From the NCBI GenBank assembly GCA_021828195.1, contig JAKASQ010000004.1:16689-80688 (forward strand): a stretch of 64,000 nucleotides of DNA, written 5' to 3'. This document shows positions 7,894-14,494 of the stretch, in pieces. This DNA comes from Thermoplasmata archaeon. GTDB lineage: Archaea; Thermoplasmatota; Thermoplasmata; Lutacidiplasmatales; UBA184. A program made the position numbers and the translations under genes. How positions within the stretch are numbered: the stretch's first letter is position 1; the number at the start of each line of letters is the position of its first letter. The notes beneath the pieces were generated by a model, which saw only the letters and a list, made by a program, of their open reading frames with translations, searched no databases and was not told the DNA's origin.

Positions 7894-8924
7894 ATCCCGA
7901 ACGAGCCCAACCGCTCGCGGCGCGGGTCCCCGGGGTCGATCACCACCGGCGGCGCCGTGGACCCGGGATCGTCCGCCGCTACCGACCACGCTCCCTCGGT
8001 CGATCCCCCATCGATGACCCCAACCACGAGGTCCGTCGATCCCTCCTCCCGCACCGCGACCACGAACCGGGACCCGGCGACCCGGACCCGGCGCACGAGC
8101 GCGGACGCCCGGCGGGGCGGTGGAGGTTGACGGAGCCACGCCGGGTCGAGATGGCGGGGCCGGACCTCGGATTCGAATCGGCGGCTCTCGGCCGGTGCGG
8201 CGCTCCCTCGGCGTACCCGAAAGAGGCCCTCCGCCTCGAAGGCCGCGAGCAGGGGAGCCGTCCACCGATCGAGCGCCGGTACGCCCACGGCTTCGCGCTC
8301 CAGCGAGGAGATCCGGTCCGCCATCTCCCGACGGAGCAGCGAGGAGAACGCCGGATGGGGGGAACGCAGTGCGCCCGCCATCGCGTCGAGGTCCGCACGG
8401 CCGAGGAACCCGCCGACGAGGAGGTGCGCGCCCTCCCAGTCGCCGCCGGCGTTCCCCGAGATCTTGCGGCCGGCCACGACGAGGTCACTCGGCGGGCGGA
8501 GCTCGGCCGGGACCCCGAGGGAGACGAGGCAGCGCACCGGGCCGCGCAGGAACCGTCCGAGGTCCGCGGGCCCGCCCGACCCGCCCGGAAGGGCATCGTC
8601 CAGGTACACGAGCTGGTAGAAGAGCTGGTCCGCGTCGAGCCAGGTGGTTCCTCCGCCCGTGACCCGCCGGATCACCGGCACGTTCCGGGCGCGGACGAAG
8701 GCGTCGTCGATCTCTTCCTCGTACGACTGGTGGAACCCGAGCGAGAGGTACGGCGTCGCGGGAGCGGCGAGGATCAGCGTGTTCGGGACCTCTCCGGCGG
8801 CGACGGAGACGGCGACGCTCTCGGCGAACGTCTGGGCGACGTACGGCTCGCAGCGGCCGAGATCGAGGAAACGCCAGGGCGCCCTCTCGGAACCGGATCC
8901 CCCGGGACAGTCGCCGGCGGTCAC
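7890..8924 (-). CDS. Second lipoate-protein ligase-like protein
   Basis: A diverged LplA-type protein of 344 residues. The ligase motif RRVTGGGTTW is at 86-95 and the lysine motif SDLVVAGRKISGNAG has K154, so both catalytic elements are kept. Substrate contacts upstream (YLSLGFHQ) also match the family. The C-terminal third (after about residue 240) is weakly conserved and its accessory-domain nature is unclear. The start is the GTG at 8924, which overlaps the stop of the upstream lbpA-like gene as GTGA; the longer open frame upstream is antisense noise. Gene pairing suggests that this ligase serves the second LbpA, while the plus-strand ligase serves the first. Confidence 0.8.
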   Translation of the reverse strand: MTAGDCPGGSGSERAPWRFLDLGRCEPYVAQTFAESVAVSVAAGEVPNTLILAAPATPYLSLGFHQSYEEEIDDAFVRARNVPVIRRVTGGGTTWLDADQLFYQLVYLDDALPGGSGGPADLGRFLRGPVRCLVSLGVPAELRPPSDLVVAGRKISGNAGGDWEGAHLLVGGFLGRADLDAMAGALRSPHPAFSSLLRREMADRISSLEREAVGVPALDRWTAPLLAAFEAEGLFRVRRGSAAPAESRRFESEVRPRHLDPAWLRQPPPPRRASALVRRVRVAGSRFVVAVREEGSTDLVVGVIDGGSTEGAWSVAADDPGSTAPPVVIDPGDPRRERLGSFGI

Positions 8925-9313
8925 GGGGACGGCGCCGGTCCCGTTCCTGCGCCGGGGACTGACCCGTCCGGCCGGATCCGGTAGAACCAGCCCTCCCCGT
9001 AGGGGTCCCGGTTGATCGGGGACGGGTCGGCGGTGAGCGCGTCGTGGGTGGCGACGATCGTGCCTCCGGCCGGCGCCGGGAGATGACCGACCCACTTCTC
9101 CGACTCCAGGCTCACGACCGCGTCGCCGTGGTGGTGCACTGCGCCGAGCACCGGTCCCCGCCAGTGGACGATCCGGCCCGTACGCTGCTGGCCCTCGTCT
9201 GTGAGACCGACCGTCACCGACCCGTCGGGCTCCCGGCGGACCCACAGATCGATCCCGGCAAGACAGGCGATCCCCGGCGGGACCAGCCGCCCGGACGAGG
9301 GAAGCTCACTCAT
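8921..9313 (-). CDS. Second GcvH-like lipoate-binding protein (LbpA2)
   Basis: A GcvH/LbpA-type carrier of 130 residues with the lipoylation site LESEKWVGHL (lysine at 73) and the typical DPYGEGWFYRI stretch near the end. It lacks the C-terminal Cys pair of the first LbpA. I chose the ATG at 9313; a GTG at 9322 would add three residues. It is directly coupled to the second ligase and lies in the tusA operon, so a role as an alternative sulfur carrier for the sHdr complex, or as an intermediate carrier, is likely but unproven. Confidence 0.8.
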   Translation of the reverse strand: MSELPSSGRLVPPGIACLAGIDLWVRREPDGSVTVGLTDEGQQRTGRIVHWRGPVLGAVHHHGDAVVSLESEKWVGHLPAPAGGTIVATHDALTADPSPINRDPYGEGWFYRIRPDGSVPGAGTGPAPSP

Positions 9314-9359
9314 CCCGGCCACCGATGGTCCGGGACGTTGGGGGCGATCGGGCGGTCGA

Positions 9360-9683
9360 TCACCCGGACTTCGGTCGGCCCGGGGACGAAGATTGGCGCC
9401 CCATCTCCTTGAAGACGAGCCGGGCCCGGCGTACTCCGCGCTGGATCTCGGGATCGTGGAGGACGCGTCCCAGTCCGGACACTCCCGACACCGCAGGAAG
9501 CCGGGCCAGCTCCTTTTCCCGGCGCTCGGGGTTGGAGAGGACCTCGAGCGACGCGACCAGCGACGTGAGCGCCGGTGCGTTCTCCACCCGGGTCGCGATC
9601 AGGGGTTCCATCTTTTCCTTCGGTGGCAGAGACTCGATGAACCGGATCCACCTGATCGTCGAGGCGCCCGCCGACGCGACCAT
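9360..9683 (-). CDS. DUF1641-like protein
   Basis: The reading frame encodes a small helical protein whose end, GVSGLGRVLHDPEIQRGV and then LVFKEMG, resembles DUF1641, a family that occurs beside sulfur- and formate-related redox genes and whose function is unknown. The first usable start is the ATG at 9683 (107 residues). The frame upstream to the dsrE3 stop at 9794 still looks protein-like (GALVTLLEGAAGVPQATTDQ) but has no ATG, GTG or TTG. A rare start codon or a small sequencing error near 9690-9790 is therefore possible, in which case the protein would have about 140 residues. Confidence 0.6.
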   Translation of the reverse strand: MVASAGASTIRWIRFIESLPPKEKMEPLIATRVENAPALTSLVASLEVLSNPERREKELARLPAVSGVSGLGRVLHDPEIQRGVRRARLVFKEMGRQSSSPGRPKSG

Positions 9684-9793
9684 CTGGTCGGTGGTCGCCT
9701 GGGGGACACCGGCGGCTCCTTCGAGCAGCGTGACGAGCGCGCCGGTCTCCTCCCACTCGTCCCCCGTGCTCCGCGGCGGGAACAGGCGGATCT

Positions 9794-10249
9794 CTAGATG
9801 AACAGGGTCATCGCGTCCGCCCTCGACGCGAGTTCGAGGTAGGTGCTCGCGCCGATGACGTCGTCGACCTCGCCCACGAGGCTCTCCTTGGTGAGCCCGA
9901 ACATGTCCATCGTCGGGGAGCAGGCGTGGATCCGGACCCCGGCGCTCTTGGCGGACTGCATGAATTGTTCGAGCGAGGGGAACTTCTCGGCGATCTTCTT
10001 CTGGAGTTCCGGCGGGAAGACGTCCATCGCTTTCTTCCGGCCCTCGGTCGTCAGGAGCTGCATCCCCCAGAACGTGAAGTACATGTGCGACTCCATTCCC
10101 AGCGCGCGCGCCGTGGTCGCCAGGATCAGCGACGGATAGGCCATGTCCGCGCCTCCTTTCGACACCACGAGGATGAGGGACGTCTTCCCATCCTTCTTCG
10201 CCCGTTCGATCGACTCCGTGGCATGCGCCGCCGTTGCTCCCTCGGGCAT
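9794..10249 (-). CDS. dsrE3: DsrE3-type sulfur carrier protein
   Basis: A DsrE-family protein of 151 residues. Strand SLILVVSKGGADMAYPSL, helix ATTARALGMESHMYFTFWG and the motif HACSPTMDMFG with the persulfide-carrying Cys at 110 match the DsrE3A group found with tusA in sulfur oxidisers. It follows tusA at 14 bases and is preceded by a strong ribosome-binding site (AGGAGGTAC). Known role of the family: accepts sulfane sulfur, exchanges it with TusA, and can mobilise thiosulfate or polythionate sulfur towards sHdr. Confidence 0.85.
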   Translation of the reverse strand: MPEGATAAHATESIERAKKDGKTSLILVVSKGGADMAYPSLILATTARALGMESHMYFTFWGMQLLTTEGRKKAMDVFPPELQKKIAEKFPSLEQFMQSAKSAGVRIHACSPTMDMFGLTKESLVGEVDDVIGASTYLELASRADAMTLFI

Positions 10250-10263
10250 GTTCCTTGTACCTC

Positions 10264-10503
10264 CTACTTGTGTTCCAGGACGAACCGGTAGAATCCCGCC
10301 TTCTCTTCGTTCGCCACGAGCGGATTCCCCGTCCGCTTGGCGAACGCGACGAAGTCGGAAGGCGCCGCCGGATCATCGGCCAGAACTTCGAGATGTTCTC
10401 CGCGGCCCAGCGTGCCGAGCATCTCGCTGGCCTTGAGGATCGGCATCGGACAGAAGAGCCCGCGAGCATCCAGCTTGGCCTTCGATTCCATGGAGGATTC
10501 CAT
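10264..10503 (-). CDS. tusA: TusA sulfur carrier protein
   Basis: A 79-residue TusA-type protein: LDARGLFCPMPILKASEML contains the CPxP signature with the sulfur-binding Cys at 18, and the end AGFYRFVLEHK is the usual final strand. The ATG at 10503 is used; a second ATG four codons later is an alternative. It is the first gene of the minus-strand operon tusA-dsrE3-DUF1641-lbpA2-lpl2 and has its own promoter about 40 bases upstream. TusA hands sulfane sulfur to DsrE3 and onward to the sHdr complex. Confidence 0.92.
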   Translation of the reverse strand: MESSMESKAKLDARGLFCPMPILKASEMLGTLGRGEHLEVLADDPAAPSDFVAFAKRTGNPLVANEEKAGFYRFVLEHK

Positions 10504-10536
10504 CGAAATGACACCGTGGGACGTGGTAGCACGGCA

Positions 10537-10566
10537 CTCTATTTACTACTTTGCACTTGTCCAATC
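10537..10566 (-). promoter_or_regulatory. Promoter of the tusA operon with a TGGAC half-site
   Basis: Read on the minus strand, ATTGGACAAGTGCAAAGTAG is followed by TAAATAG, a TATA box about 40 bases from the tusA ATG. The first nine bases ATTGGACAA are identical to the sequence upstream of the apr TATA box, at nearly the same distance from the TATA element. GTGCAAAG also occurs before the hdr TATA box. This supports shared regulation of the three units. Confidence 0.5.
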
Positions 10567-10642
10567 TATCGGGCGACCAAGCCGCAAAGACGCGGGCGGT
10601 GCGATCGGGGTCTGGGCCCCCTCGGGAGTCAGAGTTCGTCGA

Positions 10643-11014
10643 TCAACGCACGGAGAGTTCGATGTCGAACGTGCGTCGATCGAGGATCGTCTCTCTTGGG
10701 ATCGTGAGGATATGACGGTACGCCGGGAACAGGTCGGCGCCAAACCGATCGCAGAACGCCGCATTCTCGGCTCCGAAGGCCACCTCGCCGAGCGCGACGA
10801 ACTCGTCGTCCTCCCGCAAGAGCACTCCGGCCGCGTGAAAGATCGGTCCGGCCATCATTCCCGAGACCCCCGGGAACTCGAGCGGGGCCGGGTCCCGGTA
10901 GCGGATGTAGACGACCCGAAGGGGTCCCGAAGGACCGACCGGCTGGTCCTTGCCCGCAGGGTCCCCGGCCATCGGTAGTGGCACGAACGTCTCGCGCTCC
11001 TTCGGTCCGCTCAT
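10643..11014 (-). CDS. Hypothetical protein downstream of a DsrH-like gene
   Basis: I do not recognise this 123-residue protein. It has the segments VVYIRYRDPAPLEFPGVSGMM and VLLREDDEFVALGEVAFG and probably an alpha/beta fold. Its ATG overlaps the stop of the DsrH-like gene (ATGA at 11011-11014), so it is co-translated with the DsrEFH-like trio. One Cys near residue 87 (AAFCDRFG) could carry sulfur. A distant DsrE-fold member or a binding partner are options. Confidence 0.55.
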   Translation of the reverse strand: MSGPKERETFVPLPMAGDPAGKDQPVGPSGPLRVVYIRYRDPAPLEFPGVSGMMAGPIFHAAGVLLREDDEFVALGEVAFGAENAAFCDRFGADLFPAYRHILTIPRETILDRRTFDIELSVR

Positions 11015-11340
11015 GGAAGTTCTATCACCTTCGCGGCCTCAAAGAGCCAGGTGACGATCTGTGCGTACGTCACTGGAATGACCGATCCGTCCGAGCCGCC
11101 GCGGATCCCCCGTCCGCGGAACTCCTCCTCCAGAACGTAGAGTCGGGCCGGTGCTCCGGAGGAGGGGACGCGAGGCATGTCGGCCCGATAGCTCGCCGTG
11201 CCCAAGAGGATGCGATGGAGCCGCGCCCCCGCGCGTGCTGCGACGCGGAGGAGCGCGTTCAAGATCTCTTCCTCCTCGACTCCGGGCGCGCTCTGGTGGA
11301 GAACGATCCACAGGGGCCCGGGCGCCGAGTCCCCGGTCAC
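11011..11340 (-). CDS. DsrH/TusB-like protein
   Basis: A 109-residue protein read from the GTG at 11340, which overlaps the stop of the preceding gene as GTGA. The pattern PLWIVLHQSAP, then a helix and LHRILLGTASY, then RLYVLEEEFRGRGI and the terminal VTYAQIVTWLFEAAKVIEL follows the DsrE/F/H fold. No Cys is present, so it would not itself carry a persulfide, unlike classical DsrH. It is the third member of a DsrE-DsrF-DsrH-like set. The DsrH label comes from order and size more than from motif. Confidence 0.5.
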   Translation of the reverse strand: MTGDSAPGPLWIVLHQSAPGVEEEEILNALLRVAARAGARLHRILLGTASYRADMPRVPSSGAPARLYVLEEEFRGRGIRGGSDGSVIPVTYAQIVTWLFEAAKVIELP

Positions 11341-11687
11341 AACGGCACCACCCGATCCGCCCGCACCAACCATTCGGCAACCTCGTCCGTATCCACCACG
11401 GTCACCGGGAGGTCCGCGATGAGCTCCGCCGGGAGGATCGACCGCCGGGCGAGCGAGTCGCCGTGGACGAGGGCCGGCGAATCCGCTGCAATGATCCCCC
11501 GAAGCAGTTGCTCGAGGGGGGGCCCCAGCCGATGAGGCTCCTGCCCGTGGACCAGCGCGCGGACGCCCTCGCCGACGAACAGGAGACGCACCGGCGTTCC
11601 GAGCGCGACCGTCATCGCCGATGCGCGGATCGTCTCGGCGAGGTGATTGGTCGAGTAGGGCGCGTGCCGGACCCAGAACAGGATCAT
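11337..11687 (-). CDS. DsrF/TusC-like protein
   Basis: A 116-residue protein starting MILFWVRHAPYSTNHLAET, with the strand VRLLFVGEGVRALVHG and the end VTVVDTDEVAEWLVRADRVVPL. The 'PYs...e....A' start and the 'G.GV..L' turn are typical of DsrF/TusC. It contains no Cys, as in many DsrF proteins. It is placed between DsrE-like and DsrH-like genes with overlap on the downstream side, consistent with a hetero-oligomeric DsrEFH-type sulfur relay. Confidence 0.6.
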   Translation of the reverse strand: MILFWVRHAPYSTNHLAETIRASAMTVALGTPVRLLFVGEGVRALVHGQEPHRLGPPLEQLLRGIIAADSPALVHGDSLARRSILPAELIADLPVTVVDTDEVAEWLVRADRVVPL

Positions 11688-11694
11688 CCTCGGT

Positions 11695-12051
11695 CTACTC
11701 CTCTTGGGTCAGCGCGACGAATCGGTCGGAGCGGGCGAGCAGATCCGATAGGTCCTCGAGCGTTCCGTTGCGCGCGTTGGGGATCAGCGCGCTGTCGGAA
11801 AGACCTCGAAATCGGGCGCAGGTCGCGCAGTTGATGAGGGTCACGGAACGCGGCAGCCGGGCGAACTGCGTCACCACCGAGTCCGCACCCGCCTCGAGGT
11901 GGGCCCGACTGGTGCAGTACACCCCGTCCCCCAGAAAGAAGACGGTGACTTCGTGGCCGAGCTCGGCCGCGCTCGCTGCGAGACCGACCCCGACGGCGGG
12001 CAACCGGTGCTGTACCGGCGAGGGGAACACGAGGACTCCTAGGGTGCCCAC
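11695..12051 (-). CDS. DsrE/TusD-like protein
   Basis: A 118-residue DsrE-fold protein. LGVLVFPSPVQHRLPAVGVG, then EVTVFFLGDGVYCTS, is the nucleotide-free Rossmann-like core, and VTLINCATCARFRGL carries Cys at 75 and 78 with the 'C..RG' pattern of DsrE, where the persulfide is formed. It starts with GTG at 12051 behind a GGAGGTAC ribosome-binding site and is the first gene of the DsrEFH-like trio. Here the trio occurs without dsrAB, so it probably feeds the sHdr system. Confidence 0.7.
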   Translation of the reverse strand: MGTLGVLVFPSPVQHRLPAVGVGLAASAAELGHEVTVFFLGDGVYCTSRAHLEAGADSVVTQFARLPRSVTLINCATCARFRGLSDSALIPNARNGTLEDLSDLLARSDRFVALTQEE

Positions 12052-12061
12052 CGTACCTCCC

Positions 12062-12301
12062 TCACGCGGTTCGAACGACTCTCCAGCCGGCCTTGGTGCA
12101 GAGGTACATCCGCGGGCCGATGCGGACCACTCCCCCGATGTCGACTGAACTGTCGTAGAACATTCGATTCAGGATCCCGACATCCTCGGGGGTCGAGGGG
12201 GCGGGATCCGTCTCGGCGAGCTCGGCTTCGAACGGATCCCCCCAGCGGCGGACGATCCTCACGGGCGGTGGAGCCCGGCGAGAAGGGTCGCCGCCCGACA
12301 T
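12062..12301 (-). CDS. Small hypothetical protein between mrp and the DsrEFH-like genes
   Basis: An unrecognised 79-residue protein with a central SSVDIGGVVRIGPRMYLCTK segment that looks like two strands. There is one Cys. It starts at an ATG (12301) one base before the mrp stop region and ends ten bases before the DsrE-like start, so it belongs to the same transcript. No function can be assigned. Confidence 0.55.
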   Translation of the reverse strand: MSGGDPSRRAPPPVRIVRRWGDPFEAELAETDPAPSTPEDVGILNRMFYDSSVDIGGVVRIGPRMYLCTKAGWRVVRTA

Positions 12302-12302
12302 C

Positions 12303-13184
12303 TCAGACCTCCGGATGACGGGCGGCCGCGATGCGATCGGCGAGCAGCTTGAGCCGTCGCGCGAGGACGGAGCCGTCGTCGCTCGAGAACTCCTCGAGGC
12401 GTCCGGCGTCCGACAGGCCCGGCACCTGGGGCGAGATCGGGAGGCTTCCCAGAAACGGGACTCCCATGCGGGTCGCGTACTCGGCGCCGCGGGACGGGCC
12501 GAACAGGTCGACGCGTTCCCCGTGGGGACAGACGAGATAGGCCATGTTCTCCACGAGGCCCAGGATCGGCGCGTGGAAGGTCCGCGCCATCTCCGCCGCC
12601 TTTGCGACGACTTCCGCGGAGAGCTCCGTCGGGGCCGTGACCAGTACGACCCCGTCCGGGTCCAGCGACTGGAAGACCGTCATCGGGGCGTCGCTCGTCC
12701 CCGGCGGAAGGTCGACCAGGAGGTAGTCGAGCACGGGCCAGGCGGTATCTCGGTACAGGCCGCGGATGGCACTGTTCACCATCGGGCCCCGCCAAATCAA
12801 CGGGATCTTGCTCGCGGCGGTGACGGAGGCCATCGACATCACGTACACTCCCGCCTTCGAGCGGAGCGGTGCGATCGTTCGACCGTCCGGGTTCAGTTGC
12901 GGAGCCTCGGCGACACCGAATACCCTCGCGATCGAGGGGCCTGTGATGTCGGCGTCGAGCACTCCCACGGTCGCCCCCGCCCGGTTGAGTTCGCTCGCGA
13001 GGTACGCGGTCACGAACGTCTTCCCGACTCCGCCCTTCCCCGATATGATCGCGACGACGCATCGAATCCGGGTGCGGTCCAGCCGGCCGATGGCGAACGT
13101 CGCGTCCGGAGTGGTCGGCGAGCGGGGGAGAGGCGGGAGGACGGGGAGCGGGATATCGTCGGTCTCCTCGGTAGGCTCCGGCAT
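12303..13184 (-). CDS. Mrp/Nbp35-family P-loop ATPase
   Basis: A deviant-Walker ATPase of the MinD/Mrp superfamily, 293 residues. Walker A is SGKGGVGKT (48-56), switch I is DADITGPS, and DLPPGTSDAP is the Walker B region. Mrp/Nbp35 proteins carry or insert iron-sulfur clusters, usually through a C-terminal CxxC; here the corresponding segment reads YLVCPHGE, so only one Cys remains. The Pro-rich first 30 residues are probably disordered. The ATG at 13184 lies about 30 bases from a CTTAAG TATA-like element (13213-13218), giving a near-leaderless transcript. As the head of the DsrEFH-like operon it may serve maturation of the many clusters in sHdr and AprB, or have a sulfur-specific role. Confidence 0.85.
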   Translation of the reverse strand: MPEPTEETDDIPLPVLPPLPRSPTTPDATFAIGRLDRTRIRCVVAIISGKGGVGKTFVTAYLASELNRAGATVGVLDADITGPSIARVFGVAEAPQLNPDGRTIAPLRSKAGVYVMSMASVTAASKIPLIWRGPMVNSAIRGLYRDTAWPVLDYLLVDLPPGTSDAPMTVFQSLDPDGVVLVTAPTELSAEVVAKAAEMARTFHAPILGLVENMAYLVCPHGERVDLFGPSRGAEYATRMGVPFLGSLPISPQVPGLSDAGRLEEFSSDDGSVLARRLKLLADRIAAARHPEV

Positions 13185-13300
13185 GCTGGCGAATCGAATG
13201 CGTGCGGCCCGCCTTAAGGTGCCGGAACCTCCCGCGCCCGGGCCGAGGTCCACCGGCAACGCGCTCCAGGGCGAGGGTTTATCATCGATCGTTTCCTGCA

Positions 13301-13531
13301 ATGTCTGGCCACCGATTCGCCCGCACGGGGGCCATCCCGAACGAGGAAAACGTGCCCGAAGTAGCGTTCGAATGCCGGTCCGTGGGCTTCCCGTGCGAAT
13401 GGGCCCTGCGCGCGCCCTCGCCGGTCGAGGTCGTCCGTCGAATGTCCGAACACATCCGCTGTGCGCACGCCTTGCCGGAGCTCTCCCCCGACCTCCGGGC
13501 TCGCGTGGAAGCAGCGGTACGACCGGCCTGA
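13301..13531 (+). CDS. DUF1059 small protein
   Basis: A 76-residue protein in which the core ECRSVGFPCEWALRAPSP followed by a helix ending MSEHIRCAHAL matches DUF1059, a small domain with paired Cys and a late His. Function is unknown; the Cys/His spacing suggests metal or redox chemistry. The ATG at 13301 lies about 20 bases after a TTTATCA element (13279-13285), so the message is probably leaderless or starts at the later GTG near 13351. It directly precedes the fixX-like gene. Confidence 0.65.
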   Translation: MSGHRFARTGAIPNEENVPEVAFECRSVGFPCEWALRAPSPVEVVRRMSEHIRCAHALPELSPDLRARVEAAVRPA

Positions 13532-13544
13532 CCCGGAGTCGAGC

Positions 13545-13838
13545 GTGGCCGCCCGCCTGAGCATCTCGGAGCGCCTCGGGGCGAACTCGTTCACCACGGA
13601 CCGGGTCTCCCATCTCAAGATCGCCGACGTGCGACTCTGCCAGACCTGTGCGCTCCGGCCGTGCATCAAGGTCTGTCCGGCCGAGGTGTACCACTGGGAG
13701 GGCGACCACCTCCGGATCAACTACGAGAACTGTCTCGAGCTCGGGGCGTGCCGGGTGGCGTGCCAGGAACTGGGGAACCACGCCCTCGAGTGGGAGTTTC
13801 CCGTGGGGAGCCGGGGCGTCCACTACCGCTACGGGTAG
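13545..13838 (+). CDS. fixX: FixX-like ferredoxin
   Basis: A 97-residue ferredoxin of the FixX/ETF-quinone-oxidoreductase type, read from the GTG at 13545. Diagnostic features are HLKIADVRLCQTC, then C40-x3-C44-P-A-E-V-Y, and the ending EWEFPVGSRGVHYRYG, nearly the standard FixX C-terminus. Cys are at 32, 35, 40 and 44 and at 63, 69 and 73; the position that is usually the second Cys of the C-x2-C-x2-C motif is Leu66. FixX normally works with FixC and electron-transfer flavoprotein, and neither is in the window. Lying upstream of aprBA, it could accept electrons from sulfite oxidation, but this is inference. Confidence 0.8.
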   Translation: MAARLSISERLGANSFTTDRVSHLKIADVRLCQTCALRPCIKVCPAEVYHWEGDHLRINYENCLELGACRVACQELGNHALEWEFPVGSRGVHYRYG

Positions 13839-13910
13839 CCCTCTTCCTCCCGCCGTGGATCGACGCGCGCCCGAGCGAACCGTGTCGACGGACGCCGGTG
13901 CCATCGCAAT

Positions 13911-13938
13911 GATTGGACAATTGTCGAAGGTATTTTAA
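13911..13938 (+). promoter_or_regulatory. Promoter and operator candidate of the apr operon
   Basis: GATTGGACAATTGTCGAAGG is followed by the TATA box TATTTTAA (13931-13938). GACAATTGTC (13916-13925) is a perfect palindrome and the wider TGGAC-AATT-GTCGA matches the hdr operator TGGAC-N4-GTCCA. Here the palindrome lies immediately upstream of the TATA box, over the BRE. Predicted transcription start is about 13960, with a leader of about 65 bases to aprB. Confidence 0.55.
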
Positions 13939-14025
13939 CAGACCACAGAATCGGTGACTCGGCAGGTTCCAGCGGTCGCGGGGCCCCTTCGGGCGCCGGT
14001 CGACGGGATCTTCCGGGAACGTACG

Positions 14026-14475
14026 ATGCCTACCTACGTGATGACTGACAAGTGCAAAGGCTGCATGGAGTGCGTCAAGATCTGCCCGAGCGATATCATG
14101 CATATCGACCCCGTGCAAGGGCGGGCCTACAACATCGAACCGGCGATGTGCTGGGAATGTTACGCGTGCGTGAAGGCGTGTCCGGAAGCGGCGATCGACG
14201 TTCGCGGGTACGCCGACTTCGCTCCCCTCGGGCACAGCGTGGTCCCGATGCGTACCGCCGATCGGATCGTCTGGAAGATCCGGATGCTGGGCGGAGAGAC
14301 CAAGGAGTTCACGTTCCCGATCCGCACCACTCCCTGGGGATCGATACGGGCGCCGCAGGACGCGCCCGAACCGACCCACGACGCGGCCCGCAGCGAGCTC
14401 CTCTCCTTCGAGCCCGACTATCTGGCGGTCGATGCGCTGCCGACCCTGCCCCGTCCGACCACGGCGGGTGCCTGA
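14026..14475 (+). CDS. aprB: Adenylylsulfate reductase beta subunit
   Basis: Iron-sulfur subunit of APS reductase, 149 residues. Two [4Fe-4S] clusters are bound by C10-x2-C13-x2-C16-x3-C20 (CKGCMECVKICP) and C42-x2-C45-x2-C48-x3-C52 (CWECYACVKACPE), followed by the beta-sheet segment and the C-terminal tail that wraps around AprA. The ATG at 14026 is preferred because the family starts with 'MPTYV'; the frame is open further upstream. In sulfur oxidisers AprBA works in the oxidative direction, making APS from sulfite and AMP. aprA follows after 19 bases. Confidence 0.95.
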   Translation: MPTYVMTDKCKGCMECVKICPSDIMHIDPVQGRAYNIEPAMCWECYACVKACPEAAIDVRGYADFAPLGHSVVPMRTADRIVWKIRMLGGETKEFTFPIRTTPWGSIRAPQDAPEPTHDAARSELLSFEPDYLAVDALPTLPRPTTAGA

Positions 14476-14494
14476 TCATCGGAGGGAGCCGAAG

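Noticed and set aside
6340..8265. A 641-codon minus-strand frame opposite dsrE and the lipoate ligase
   Set aside because: Antisense to genes with intact catalytic motifs; low-complexity composition.
10255..10275. A copy of the CTTG-loop element (CTCCTACTTGTG) at the end of tusA
   Set aside because: It is explained by the tusA stop region and the ribosome-binding site of dsrE3, with no matching right arm.
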